A stretch of DNA of 64,000 nucleotides from positions 124,001 through 188,000 of the forward strand of contig NZ_FOGO01000002.1 in assembly GCF_900111245.1 (NCBI RefSeq). The letters run 5' to 3'. This document shows positions 35,949 to 45,203 of this stretch, piece by piece (the first letter of the stretch is position 1; the number at the start of each line of letters is the position of its first letter). The notes below the pieces were generated by a model. It was not told where the DNA came from. It did no database searches and saw nothing but the letters and a program-made list of their open reading frames with translations. Both the position numbers and the translations under genes were made by a program. The stretch comes from Streptomyces qinglanensis (GTDB lineage Bacteria > Actinomycetota > Actinomycetes > Streptomycetales > Streptomycetaceae).

Positions 35949-36869
35949 TCAGCTCCAGGGGACGCCCGTGAGGCGTTCGTACGCCTCGATGTAGCGGGTG
36001 CGAGTGGCCTCGACGACGGCCTCGGGCAGCGCGGGCGGCGGCTGCTCGGAGGTGCGGTCCCAGCCGGACTCCGCGGAGACCAGCCAGTCGCGGACGTACT
36101 GCTTGTCGAACGAGGGCTGGGAGCGTCCTGGCTGCCACTGGTCGGCGGGCCAGAAGCGGGACGAGTCGGGGGTGAGGACCTCGTCGGCGAGGGTGAGCAC
36201 CGGTTCGCCGTCCTCGGTGCGGTTGTCGTCCCAGCCGAACTCGAACTTGGTGTCGGCCAGGATGATGCCCCGCTCGCGGGCGATGTCGCGGGCGCGGTCG
36301 TACGCGGCGAGGGTGCACTGCCGCAGCGCGGCGGCGGTCTCGGGGCCGAGCCGGCGGGCCACCTCCTCGTAGGCGACGTTCTCGTCGTGCTCGCCCACGG
36401 CCGCCTTGGTGGCCGGGGTGAAGAGCGAACCGGGCAGCTCGGAGCCGTTCTCCAGGCCGTCCGGCAGGGCGAGCCCGCAGACGGTGCGGGACTCCTCGTA
36501 CTCCGCCAGCCCGGATCCGGCCAGGTAGCCGCGGGCCACGCACTCGACGGGCAGCATCCGCAGGGAGCGGCAGATCATGGTGCGGCCCGCCCAGTCCGCG
36601 GGGGCGCCCGCGGGCACGTCGGTGCTGATCACATGGTTGGGCAGCAGGTCCTCCAACTGCTCGAACCACCACAGGGACAGCCGGGTGAGGACGCGGCCCT
36701 TGTCCGGGATGAGGGTGGGCAGCACCCAGTCGAAGGCGGACAGCCGGTCGGTGGCGACCATCACCAGGTCGCCGTCCTCGTTCCGGTAGAGGTCGCGCAC
36801 CTTGCCCGTGTGCAGGTGCACCAGGCCCGGGACCTGGGCGGGCTCGGGCTTTTCGACGAATCCCGTCAC
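35949..36869 (-). CDS. purC: SAICAR synthetase (phosphoribosylaminoimidazole-succinocarboxamide synthase)
   Basis: A 306-aa PurC. It condenses CAIR with aspartate using ATP. Diagnostic segments: HTGKVRDLYRN (ATP loop), VATDRLSAFDWVLP, CVARGYLAGSG, and ILADTKFEFGWDD with TLADEVLTPDSSRFW. It is of the longer (about 300-aa) type found in yeast and actinobacteria, rather than the 240-aa Bacillus type. GTG 36869 has a GAGGAGAG ribosome site. Transcribed alone. Confidence 0.97.
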   Translation of the reverse strand: MTGFVEKPEPAQVPGLVHLHTGKVRDLYRNEDGDLVMVATDRLSAFDWVLPTLIPDKGRVLTRLSLWWFEQLEDLLPNHVISTDVPAGAPADWAGRTMICRSLRMLPVECVARGYLAGSGLAEYEESRTVCGLALPDGLENGSELPGSLFTPATKAAVGEHDENVAYEEVARRLGPETAAALRQCTLAAYDRARDIARERGIILADTKFEFGWDDNRTEDGEPVLTLADEVLTPDSSRFWPADQWQPGRSQPSFDKQYVRDWLVSAESGWDRTSEQPPPALPEAVVEATRTRYIEAYERLTGVPWS

Positions 36870-37082
36870 GTTCTCTCCTCAGCGGGGGCCGGCTTCCTGC
36901 GGCGCTTCCTACAGGTGCCCCGATTCTTCCTTGTCCCCCGTGCCGGGTGCCGGGCGGTACGCCCCGCGGGGCCGCGGCGGCCCGGCGGTTCACCCGCACA
37001 CCCGCCGCCGGGCAGGCCCGCGGCGGGTCCGGGCACCGGCGCGCACGGGCCCGGCGGCGAGCCGTGCGGGCGCCCGCGGCGG

Positions 37083-38720
37083 TCACTCCCTGCTGCAGAT
37101 GCGGTCCAGGAGGTTGCTGGTGGCGCGCTGGACTCTGGTGTCGATGTAGCCGGGGCGGTCCAGGGCGGGGGACCACGCGAAGGAGCCGGAGGAGAAGACC
37201 AGCGCGCCGGAGGGTGCGCGGTAGAGCGAGGTCTCCTGGTGGCGGAGCGCGCCGCCGCGGTCGCGGTAGGGGGAGTGCGCCAGCAGGATCCGGGAGGTGT
37301 GCTGGGGCAGCACGGTACGCGGGAAGTAGCGGTCGGCCTCGCCCGCGACGAGACCGGGCAGTTCGTCGCCCTCGTGCGCCTCGGTTGCCGCCCACAGCCA
37401 GTGGTCGGCGTTGCGGACGATCAGCGGGTAGGGCTCGGCGACCTGTCCGGCGTACTGGATGCCCAGCAGCGCCTGCTCGGGCTCGCCCTGCTCGCGCCAG
37501 AGTGCGGGGCGCCCGGGCCCGCGCCGTTTTCGGCAGGTCAGCAGCCGGTCGGCGGCGCCGGAGGGCAGCGCTTCGAGTTCGACCTGCCAGTACATGGTGT
37601 TGGCGGAGAGGAAGACCAGTGACGTGCCGCTGTCCCGGGCGCGTTCGACCGCCCGGCGCATCGGGACGGACCAGTACTCGTCGTGGCCGGGGAAGACCAG
37701 GGCCCGGTAGCGGGTGGGGTCGATGTGCCCGGCGTGCAGGTCGCGGGTGTCGGCGTAGGCCAGGTCGTAGCCGTACCGCTCCGCCCAGCGGATGAAGTCG
37801 TAGGCGTGCCCGACGTGCAGGGGGAGGCCGGAGCCGGCGTAGGGGCGGTCGAACGAGACGGTCATCGCCGCCTCGCTCTCGCCGATCAGCCGCCCCTCCT
37901 CGTCCCAGGCGTGGTAGAGGCTGGCGCCGGTGCGGCCGTCCTCGGGGAAGAGGTTGTACGCCTGCCACGTCACGTCCGGGAGGATCAGGAGCAGATCGGC
38001 CGGGTCGCGGTCGCGGACGGTGAAGGGGATGTGCGAGCGGTGTCCGTCGGCCGTGGTCAGGACGGCGACGTAGGCGCCGGTGGACCAGTAGTCGGGGATC
38101 TGGAGGCGCCAGGAGAGCCACCAGTGGTGGCAGGAGACGGTGCGTTCGGCGGTGAGCGGCGCGGGCTGCATGATGCCGGACAGCCGCGGACTGGTGGTGA
38201 TCTTGGTGGCGCCCGCGCCGCCGTAGTGGCCGATCCGGTAGACGTCGGCACTGAAGGGCTGCGGCGGATTGACGGTGATCCGGAAGTCGAGGGACTCGCC
38301 GGGCGGGGTGCCGCCGGCCGCCGAGGCGAATCCCTTGATCTGGCAGCGCACGTCGTCCGCCGCGGGCGGGGCGCTGCTGGAGAGGCCGCGGGTCCGGGGG
38401 CGGGGGACGGTCTGGCCGCCGCCCGCCAGCTCCCGCACCAGTTCCGGGGTGCGGGAGGTCTGGCCGGGGGCCGGATCGACGCAGTCCACGTACCAGGGGA
38501 CGAGACGGCCGTTCTCGAAGTAGTTCTCACTCACCCGCAGCCAGGGCAGGGGGCCCTGGCCGAAGGGATCGGTCACGGCGTGCGCCAGCGCCCCCGACTC
38601 CCAGCGCCGGGTCGGCTCGGTCTGCTCGGTCGGCTCGGCTGCCTCGTGCACGAGTGACGCGGGCTGCTGCTCGGTCCGCTCGGCTTCCCGTACGGGCTGT
38701 CCGGTCCGCTCGGTTCCCAT
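37083..38720 (-). CDS. N,N-dimethylformamidase beta-subunit-like protein
   Basis: A 545-aa protein. The first ~75 residues are low-complexity (repeated TERTEQ/TEPTEQ). The body carries the C-terminal large domain of N,N-dimethylformamidase beta subunit, with GHYGGAGATKI, WSTGAYVAVLTT, VTWQAYNLFPEDGRTGASLY, and FPGHDEYWSVPMRRAVERARDSGTS readable. The DMFase iron ligands (two Tyr and a Glu) cannot be confirmed by eye, and the alpha subunit is absent here. In actinobacteria many such proteins have unknown substrates, so amidohydrolase activity is uncertain. ATG 38720 has GGGAGGGAG 8 nt upstream. Confidence 0.85.
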   Translation of the reverse strand: MGTERTGQPVREAERTEQQPASLVHEAAEPTEQTEPTRRWESGALAHAVTDPFGQGPLPWLRVSENYFENGRLVPWYVDCVDPAPGQTSRTPELVRELAGGGQTVPRPRTRGLSSSAPPAADDVRCQIKGFASAAGGTPPGESLDFRITVNPPQPFSADVYRIGHYGGAGATKITTSPRLSGIMQPAPLTAERTVSCHHWWLSWRLQIPDYWSTGAYVAVLTTADGHRSHIPFTVRDRDPADLLLILPDVTWQAYNLFPEDGRTGASLYHAWDEEGRLIGESEAAMTVSFDRPYAGSGLPLHVGHAYDFIRWAERYGYDLAYADTRDLHAGHIDPTRYRALVFPGHDEYWSVPMRRAVERARDSGTSLVFLSANTMYWQVELEALPSGAADRLLTCRKRRGPGRPALWREQGEPEQALLGIQYAGQVAEPYPLIVRNADHWLWAATEAHEGDELPGLVAGEADRYFPRTVLPQHTSRILLAHSPYRDRGGALRHQETSLYRAPSGALVFSSGSFAWSPALDRPGYIDTRVQRATSNLLDRICSRE

Positions 38721-38828
38721 GGCTGCTCCCTCCCCGTACCCTCGCTGCGCCCGGTGTGACGGCAGACAGCACATCACATTACGCAAGGGTGTGGTCACCC
38801 TTCGTCGCTAAATGGCTGGAGATGATCT

Positions 38829-40754
38829 TCAGACCAGCCGCACGGGCTTCTCCGGCCGCACCCCGGCCGCCGCCAGCCAGTCCCGCAGCCCCACCGCCTC
38901 ACCGTCCTCGACGAGGGCGAGCACCAGCGCCGGCAGCTCGCCCGCGCGCTCGCCGTCGACGTAGAGTGCCGGTCCGTCCAGCCAGTCCAGCCCCGGTACG
39001 GCACCCGCCGTGTCGACGGCGGCGCAGCAGACGGCGGCGGTGACGTGGTCGGCCAGCAGTTCCTTGCCGCTCCGCGGCGGCTGCAGCGGCAGTCCCATCG
39101 GGGCCAAGGGCGCGAGATGCGCACCGCCGGTGCCCGGCGGGGGCTCCGCGCCGGGGCTCGCACCGAGGCCACCGGGGGCGCTCGCCGACTCCTCACGCGC
39201 CACTTCCGCACTGATACGCGCTGCCAACGCGTCGGTTCCGCCCGCCGCGGTGAACCTGTCGAGCACCCGTGCCAGGGTGGGCCCCGCCCACTCCGGGCCC
39301 GCCTCCCCGGCGGACGCCCCACCGGACGCCCCACCGGACGGTCCGCCCCCGTGCGGCGACGGCGAGCCGGGCGCAGCGGGCGGCGGTGCGAAGGCGGACT
39401 CCTTCAGCGAACGGCCGACCGGCACCGCGGAAGCCGGCGCCGCGGCACTCCCGGCCGACCGGGAAGCACCCACCGGCTCCGGGGGGCCGAGGGCGTCCAG
39501 CGCGGCGAAGAGGCGGGCGGCCTCCGTGCGCCAGATGCGGTCGACGACCTCCTCCGGGTACGCCGCCCAGTCCACCGGCGTCCACTCCGGCGCCGCCCCG
39601 TGCGCCGCGGGCACCGGAGGGCGCGCCCCCAGGAAGAGGCGGGCGGCGAGCAGCGAGACGGCGCCGTCCGTGCTGCCCGGCTCCTTCAGCAGGTCGCAGG
39701 CGGGACGTTCGCCGAGCCGCGAGGTGAAGCCCGCCGCGAGCCGGTCGCGGCGGGACAGCTCGGTCAGCGCCGAGACCACCCCGGCGTCAAGCCGGGTGGG
39801 CCACAGGCCGAGCCGCCAGGCGGGCAGCGCCACCCGGGTCAGCAGCCGGTCCCAGCCGGCGTAGGCGAGGCCGACCTGCTCCTGCGCCGCGACCCGCAAC
39901 CCCTGGTCGACGGCCTGGGCACGGTCGGCGGCGGCAGCGGCGACGCCCTGCTCCATCGCGGCGGCGTGCGGACCGGCGGCACGGAGCATCAGCCGGGCGA
40001 CCGGCCCCACCGCACGGTGCACCGCGCGGCGCAGCGATGCCGCGCATCCGCGCACCACCCGCGCGCGCACCCCGGGAGCCCGGACCGCGGGTGCGCCGGG
40101 CCCGTCCGCCGCCGGGCCGCTGCTCCACGGAGCCGCGGGGCGCTCGGCGTTGGCCACGGCCGCGTCCAGTCCTCGGACGACCCGGCGGGCCGCCGCTATG
40201 TCGGGGTGGGCGGAGGGGCCGGTTCCGGCGACCACCGGGGCCAGCAGCGCGCGCAGTTCGGGGACGCGCATCCACCACAGGAACGGGGAGCCGATGACCA
40301 GTACGGGGGCCGCGCCACGCGCGCCGCCCGCGCGCGCGTGGGTGCGGTCCTCCAGCCAGCTGTCGCAGTCCGGGGTGAGCGCGATGGCGGAGGGCGCGGG
40401 GACTTCGAGCCGGTCCGCGAGATCGCGGACCAGCGCGTGCAGGCCGGGGGCCGCGTGCTCCTCGACCGGCACCGTCGGGGACACGGCCGGCCGGCCCCGG
40501 GCGATGGCGAGCCCGGCGACCGCGGCGCAGGCCAGAACGGCGACGGCGAACCCGCTCACGGACCAGCGCGCCGTCTCCCAGCCGGGGCCGAACTGCCCCG
40601 TCGTGCGCCCCGCCCAGAGGATCACCGCGGCGGCGGCCGGGAGCAGCGCCAGGGCGAGCACGGTGCTGCGCACCCGCAGCACGGCGAGGGCGTGGGCGCG
40701 CGCGGAACGCGCCCGTGCTCGTCTGCCGGGACCAAGACCACCTGCACCGCGCAC
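38829..40754 (-). CDS. Membrane protein with degenerate M48-peptidase-like core
   Basis: A 641-aa protein. Two TM segments (about 30-48 and 66-85) are followed by VEEHAAPGLHALVRDLADRLEVPAPSAIAL and VLVIGSPFLWWMRVPELRALLAPVVAGT (about 151-178). In order and hydrophobic pattern these match M48 metallopeptidases (HtpX-like). At the place of the catalytic HExxH there is APVVAGT, so zinc binding and activity should be lost. The C-terminal half is a charged region with two low-complexity inserts. It is therefore a pseudo-protease scaffold. Located between the DMFase-like gene and purD, same strand. Confidence 0.75.
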   Translation of the reverse strand: MRGAGGLGPGRRARARSARAHALAVLRVRSTVLALALLPAAAAVILWAGRTTGQFGPGWETARWSVSGFAVAVLACAAVAGLAIARGRPAVSPTVPVEEHAAPGLHALVRDLADRLEVPAPSAIALTPDCDSWLEDRTHARAGGARGAAPVLVIGSPFLWWMRVPELRALLAPVVAGTGPSAHPDIAAARRVVRGLDAAVANAERPAAPWSSGPAADGPGAPAVRAPGVRARVVRGCAASLRRAVHRAVGPVARLMLRAAGPHAAAMEQGVAAAAADRAQAVDQGLRVAAQEQVGLAYAGWDRLLTRVALPAWRLGLWPTRLDAGVVSALTELSRRDRLAAGFTSRLGERPACDLLKEPGSTDGAVSLLAARLFLGARPPVPAAHGAAPEWTPVDWAAYPEEVVDRIWRTEAARLFAALDALGPPEPVGASRSAGSAAAPASAVPVGRSLKESAFAPPPAAPGSPSPHGGGPSGGASGGASAGEAGPEWAGPTLARVLDRFTAAGGTDALAARISAEVAREESASAPGGLGASPGAEPPPGTGGAHLAPLAPMGLPLQPPRSGKELLADHVTAAVCCAAVDTAGAVPGLDWLDGPALYVDGERAGELPALVLALVEDGEAVGLRDWLAAAGVRPEKPVRLV

Positions 40755-41187
40755 GTCTCACCCCCGCACCTTCGGGTCCGCAACCGGGCTCTCCGGCCTC
40801 CACCCACTGTGTCACCGCGCTCCGACACCGCAATACGCGCTGCGCCAGTCGACGGACGGTTCCCCGGGCAGTCGGCGCGACGCCCCGCAGTCGGCCGGAC
40901 CCCGCCCGCGCACCGCCCGCGCAGCCCTGGTGACGGCTTCACGGCAGTTGTGCGGCACCCTAGTCGGGGCCTCAGCGGGCGTCAGCCGGTAGCGGACGCG
41001 CTCACTCGATGGAATGGCTTTGGGGAGAGCTCTTGCCCGGCGAAGGCGGGAGATATATGAGCCGCAAGTATGCCGGTATGCAGAGCCGCGCCCCGGCGCA
41101 CGCGACTTCCCCGACGCCCCCTCACCGCCGGAACGCACCCGGGCGTTCCGGGAGGCTCCTGGGCGTTCCGAAGCGCCTGGAGCACCT
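40755..41187. other. Intergenic region between purD and the M48-like gene
   Basis: About 430 bp with no credible gene. A small AT-rich patch (GGGAGATATATGAGCCGCAA at 41049-41068) stands out and could be the promoter of the minus-strand M48-like gene. Confidence 0.35.
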
Positions 41188-41275
41188 GCGCCTGGAGCCT
41201 TCGGGCACCTGGAACCTTCGGGGCACCTGGAACCTTCGGGGCGCCTGGAACCTTCGGGCACCTCGGGCCTTCGAG
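41188..41275. repeat. Five 17-18-bp tandem repeats downstream of purD
   Basis: Units of the type GCACCTGGAACCTTCGGG start at 41188, 41205, 41223, 41241 and 41258. The second and third are identical. A related partial unit lies at 41173. The array ends 25 bp before the purD stop, thus in its 3' UTR. Confidence 0.9.
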
Positions 41276-41300
41276 GCACCCGTGGGCGCTTTCGGGCCGC

Positions 41301-42578
41301 TCAGTCGGCCGCGGCCGCCTCGGCGGCGGCCCGCTCCGCGATGTCCGTGCGGTGGTGCGAACCCGCCAGCCGGATACGCCCCACGGCCGTGTACGCCCGC
41401 TCGCGCGCCTCGGCCAGATCGGTCCCGGTCGCGGTGACCGACAGGACCCGGCCGCCCGCGCTGCGCACCGTGCCGTCCGCGTCGGCCCTGGTGCCCGCGT
41501 GCAGCACGTAGGCGCCCGGACCGTCCTCCTGGACGATCTCGGCCAGCCCCTCGACGACATCGCCCTTGCGGGGCTCGGCCGGATACCCGTGCGCCGCGAC
41601 CACGACGGTGACCGCCGCGCCGTCGCTCCAGCGCAGTGCCGGGAAGTCGGCGAGCGTGCCGGTGGCCGCCGCGTACAGCAGGCCGCCCAGCGGTGTACGG
41701 AGCCGGGCGAGGACGGCCTGCGTCTCCGGGTCGCCGAACCGGGCGTTGAACTCGATGACGCGCACTCCGCGCGAGGTGAGCGCCAGGCCCGCGTAGAGCA
41801 GCCCGGAGAAGGGCGTGCCCCGGCGGCGCAGTTCGTTGACCGTCGGCTCCAGAACCGTGGCCACGACCTCGTCCACCAGCTTCGGGTCCGCCCACGGCAG
41901 CGGCGAGTAGGCGCCCATCCCGCCAGTGTTGGGGCCCTCGTCGGCGTCGTAGGCACGCTTGAAGTCCTGCGCGGGCTGCAGCGGCACCACGGTCTCGCCG
42001 TCGGTCACCGCGAAGAGGGAGACCTCCGGGCCGTCCAGGAACTCCTCGACGACGACGGCGCCACCGCAGGCGCGCGCGTGGGCGCGCGCCTCCTCGATGT
42101 CGTCGGTCACCACGACGCCCTTGCCCGCGGCGAGGCCGTCGTCCTTGACCACGTAGGGCGGGCCGAACGCGTCCAGCGCCGCGTCGGCCTCCTCGGGCCC
42201 GGTGCACACGTAGCTGCGCGCCGTCGGGACCCCGGCCCCGGCCATGACCTCCTTGGCGAACGCCTTGGAGCCCTCCAGCACGGCGGCCTCGGCGGACGGG
42301 CCGAAGACGGGGATGCCCCGCGCACGGACCGCGTCGGCGACTCCCCCGACCAGCGGCGCCTCGGGGCCGACGACGACCAGGTCGGCGCGGACCTCGTCGG
42401 AGGCGGCGAGTGCGGCGACCGCGGCGCCGTCCAGCACGTCCACCGCGTGCGGCGTGGCCACCTCGGCCGTCCCGGCGTTGCCGGGCGCGCAGTGCACCGC
42501 GACGACCTCGGGGTCGAGGGAGAGCGAGCGACAGATTGCGTGTTCGCGGGCACCGCCGCCAATGACCAGAATCCTCAC
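41301..42578 (-). CDS. purD: Phosphoribosylamine-glycine ligase (GAR synthetase)
   Basis: A 425-aa PurD, an ATP-grasp ligase for the second purine step. N-terminal [17 protein letters not shown], then [56 protein letters not shown], and [15 protein letters not shown] are all standard. GTG 42578 is the only start that gives the canonical N-terminus; its ribosome site is weak. The frame is open upstream through 43160 on the antisense of the SLATT gene, but that part is not PurD. Monocistronic and divergent from the SLATT gene. Confidence 0.97.
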   Translation of the reverse strand: MRILVIGGGAREHAICRSLSLDPEVVAVHCAPGNAGTAEVATPHAVDVLDGAAVAALAASDEVRADLVVVGPEAPLVGGVADAVRARGIPVFGPSAEAAVLEGSKAFAKEVMAGAGVPTARSYVCTGPEEADAALDAFGPPYVVKDDGLAAGKGVVVTDDIEEARAHARACGGAVVVEEFLDGPEVSLFAVTDGETVVPLQPAQDFKRAYDADEGPNTGGMGAYSPLPWADPKLVDEVVATVLEPTVNELRRRGTPFSGLLYAGLALTSRGVRVIEFNARFGDPETQAVLARLRTPLGGLLYAAATGTLADFPALRWSDGAAVTVVVAAHGYPAEPRKGDVVEGLAEIVQEDGPGAYVLHAGTRADADGTVRSAGGRVLSVTATGTDLAEARERAYTAVGRIRLAGSHHRTDIAERAAAEAAAAD

Positions 42579-42785
42579 GCGGCCAACCCTAGCGGCCCGC
42601 GCGGCCGCCCCCGTGCGGCCCTTACGAGTGACGACGGGGGGCACAGCGTCGCTCCTATACCCGACAGACCGCCACTTCCGGGGGGAATTCCGCGCGGATC
42701 GTCGGTGAGGTCCCACTTTCGGCGGTATGAATTGGGCGGTCCGACCGAACGCCGGGCTGCCGGACGCGTCGTCGAAGGAGCATGG

Positions 42786-43478
42786 GTGAAGCGGGTCAAG
42801 CAGCCCGATCTGCTGGGGCGGGGGTTCCCGTCCGGGGACTGGAACGAGCCCGCCGAACGCCTGGAAGAGCTGTACCAGTGGGTCGAGCAGGAAGCCATGC
42901 GGCTCGTCGAGTGGTATCTGGCCGACCGTGTGCGCAAACGCCGCTGGGCCCGCTTGCTGCGCGGCGGCGTCGTGGCCGGGAGCTGCGTGGGGGCGATGCT
43001 GCCGCTCGCCGACCTGGCCGGGATCGCCCTGGTGCAGGAGAGGTCCGGCCACCTCGGCTATCTGGCCCTGCTCGGCGCGGCCGGCTGCGCCCTCGCCGAC
43101 CGCTGGCTCGGCCTGACCTCCGGCTGGATGCGGGACGTGGCCGCGGCGCTGGCACTGCACCGGCGCCTTGAGGCACTGCGGTACGAGTGGGCCGCGGAGA
43201 ACGTCCGCGAGGTCCTCGGCCCGGCCGAGGGCACGGCCGGTGAGGCGGCGGAGCGCTCCCTGGCGGTGCTCCGCCGGTTCTCGGACGACGTGAACGAGAC
43301 GGTGCGGGCCGAGACGGTCGACTGGATGGTCGCCTTCCGCACCTCGGGCTCCCCGCTCCTGCTGGCCCCGCAGGGCGCGGTGCCCGGCGCACGGGGCGCG
43401 CCGGCGCGCCGCATGCCGCCGCCCAACGGGACCGCGGGCTGGGCCACCATGCCCCGCCAGCGGCCCCCGGGCGGCTGA
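42786..43478 (+). CDS. SLATT-domain membrane protein
   Basis: A 230-aa protein. [38 protein letters not shown] (about 22-60) is an amphipathic helix leading into two hydrophobic segments (about 61-80 and 88-105). A long C-terminal helix follows ([18 protein letters not shown]), and a Pro-rich tail. This two-TM-plus-helix layout is that of the SLATT family, described as membrane effectors linked to nucleotide-signal conflict systems; many actinobacterial SLATT genes are nevertheless core. GTG 42786 has GAAGGAG upstream. No SLOG or SMODS gene is adjacent; a SLOG-like gene lies 7 kb away. Confidence 0.78.
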   Translation: MKRVKQPDLLGRGFPSGDWNEPAERLEELYQWVEQEAMRLVEWYLADRVRKRRWARLLRGGVVAGSCVGAMLPLADLAGIALVQERSGHLGYLALLGAAGCALADRWLGLTSGWMRDVAAALALHRRLEALRYEWAAENVREVLGPAEGTAGEAAERSLAVLRRFSDDVNETVRAETVDWMVAFRTSGSPLLLAPQGAVPGARGAPARRMPPPNGTAGWATMPRQRPPGG

Positions 43479-43554
43479 CCGGCGCTCCCGGAGTCCCCGG
43501 CCGCTGACCGGTGGAAGTCCGGCAGCGGACCGGCGGCTGACCGACCGCGCCCCG

Positions 43555-44226
43555 TCAGCCGAAGACGATCATCGACCCCTGGGCCAGGCTGCGGGTCACG
43601 GCGGCGTGCAGGCTCAGCCACACGTGCCGCTCCCGGCCGAACGGAGTGCCGTCCTCGTAACCGATGGCGGCCGAGGCCGCGGGCTCGTCCAGGTCGGTGG
43701 GGTGCAGCGGCGCGGCGGGCGCGGGCGGCGGATTGCCGGGATCGATCCCCAAGTGCGGCCCCAGCGCCTGCAGCTCGCGCAGCAGGCCGTGGCTGGAGCC
43801 CAGCGGCCCGCTCCCCTCCAGCAACTCGTCGTCGTAGAGCGGCGCCTGGAAGTCCACCGGGATGTAGACGCCCGCGTGGTCGTAGTGCCACACCAGGTGG
43901 GACTGCTGCGCGGTCTGCTCGAACATCTCCAGGAGCTGCTCGTAGTCGCTGCCCAACTCCCCCACCGGCGCCACCTCCAGACCGGAGGCCAGCAGCAGAT
44001 GAGCGCGGCGCAGGCAGTGCAGCGCCTCGTAGTCGAAGCCCGCGACCGGGGCCACGTCGCCGGAGAGGCCCGGCATGTAGCCGAACACGGGAACCGTGGG
44101 CAGTCCTGCCTCGGTGAGCACCCTGTCGTAGGTGGCGATCTCTTCGGAGAAGGGGTTGTCGGGGCTGTGGCACAGCACGTCGACGAGGGGTACGAGCCAG
44201 AGGTCACAGGCCAAGGGGCGCTCCAA
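43555..44226 (-). CDS. Conserved hypothetical protein (Streptomyces core)
   Basis: About 223 aa if it starts at TTG 44226, which gives [26 protein letters not shown], the N-terminus I expect from related Streptomyces proteins. No better start with a ribosome site was found, and the frame stays open to 44394 through low-complexity DNA. Acidic, soluble, with [21 protein letters not shown] and [16 protein letters not shown] blocks. No motif that I can tie to a reaction. It follows the SLATT gene convergently. Confidence 0.8.
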   Translation of the reverse strand: MERPLACDLWLVPLVDVLCHSPDNPFSEEIATYDRVLTEAGLPTVPVFGYMPGLSGDVAPVAGFDYEALHCLRRAHLLLASGLEVAPVGELGSDYEQLLEMFEQTAQQSHLVWHYDHAGVYIPVDFQAPLYDDELLEGSGPLGSSHGLLRELQALGPHLGIDPGNPPPAPAAPLHPTDLDEPAASAAIGYEDGTPFGRERHVWLSLHAAVTRSLAQGSMIVFG

Positions 44227-44390
44227 TACCGTCAGGGACCTGCCTGCGCCCAGCGTAGTGCGGTCCCCTGCCGCCCGTCCCCCGTCCGGCGCATGCGGGG
44301 CCGGGGGCGGGGGTGCGCACCGACGGCGCCCCGGGCGGCTCCCGGCGCCCCGACGGCGTCCCCCGGCGGCGGCCCGGCGCCGGGCCGGGC

Positions 44391-45203
44391 TCATTCCCCT
44401 CCGGGCTCCCCCTCGGGCGGCGGCGCCGCCCCGTCCGCGCCCACCTGGGCCAGCGCGTGCCGGTTGTAGGCGGCGACGACCTCACGGGCCGCCCGCGCGT
44501 CCCCCGACTCGACGGCGTCCAGCAAGGCGTTGTGCCCCGACCACAGGCGGCCGCGCAGCGAGGCGTGGCGGCGCAGGACCGGGACGGCGTAGACCCAGCA
44601 CTGGACGCGGAGCCGGTCGAGGAAGTCGCAGACGTAAGGGTTGCCCAGCAGCCCGCTCAACTCCCGCCAGTACCGCAGGTCGTAGGCGATCAGTACGTCC
44701 AGGTCCCCGGCGCGGGCCGCGCGTTCGGCCGCGTCGGCGCGGCGGCGCACGGACCGCACCACCTCGGGCCCCAGGCCGCCGAAGGCGCGGCGGGCGACCG
44801 CCCGGCCGACGGAGACCGCCTCGCCTCCGGAGGAGACGGCCTCGCCGCCGGCGGGCGCGGACGCCGCGCCCCGCAGCGCACCGTCCGGCGCTTCGGCGGC
44901 CCCCTCGGCGGCTCCCTCGACGCCCCGGAACACCCCGTCGACGACGAGTTCCCGCGCCTCGCACATGGCCCGGTAGTCGGCCAGCGTGAACTCGTGCACG
45001 CGGAAGCCGCGATGCTGCTCCACGTCCAGCAGCCCCTGTGCCGCGAGATCGACCAGCGCCTCCCGCACGGGCGTAGCGGAGACGCCGTACTGCTCGGCGA
45101 TCTCCTTGACGGTGAAGTCCCGGCCGGTGGCGAGCCGGCCGGCCAGGATCTCGTCGCGCAGCGCGACGGCGATCTGCGAGCGCAGGGTGCTGCGTTTGAT
45201 CAC
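44391..45203 (-). CDS. GntR-family regulator with FCD domain
   Basis: A 270-aa regulator. A winged helix lies at the N-terminus (LRSQIAVALRDEILAGRLATG ... FTVKEIAEQYGVSATPVREALVDLAAQGLL). It is followed by a helical FCD ligand domain interrupted by an Ala/Gly-rich insert near residues 100-140 with a duplicated GGEAVS segment. GTG 45203 overlaps the stop of the aminotransferase by 4 nt, so the pair is one operon with the enzyme first. FCD regulators sense carboxylic acids; control of the upstream aminotransferase is inferred. Confidence 0.9.
   Translation of the reverse strand: MIKRSTLRSQIAVALRDEILAGRLATGRDFTVKEIAEQYGVSATPVREALVDLAAQGLLDVEQHRGFRVHEFTLADYRAMCEARELVVDGVFRGVEGAAEGAAEAPDGALRGAASAPAGGEAVSSGGEAVSVGRAVARRAFGGLGPEVVRSVRRRADAAERAARAGDLDVLIAYDLRYWRELSGLLGNPYVCDFLDRLRVQCWVYAVPVLRRHASLRGRLWSGHNALLDAVESGDARAAREVVAAYNRHALAQVGADGAAPPPEGEPGGE

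Noticed and set aside
36947..37795. Plus-strand Arg-rich frame over the DMFase-like gene
   Set aside because: No ribosome site, extreme Arg/Gly/Pro content, antisense to a recognisable protein.
39045..41060. A 671-codon plus-strand frame over the M48-like gene
   Set aside because: Arg/Gly/Pro-rich shadow; the minus frame has TM segments and family-like motifs.
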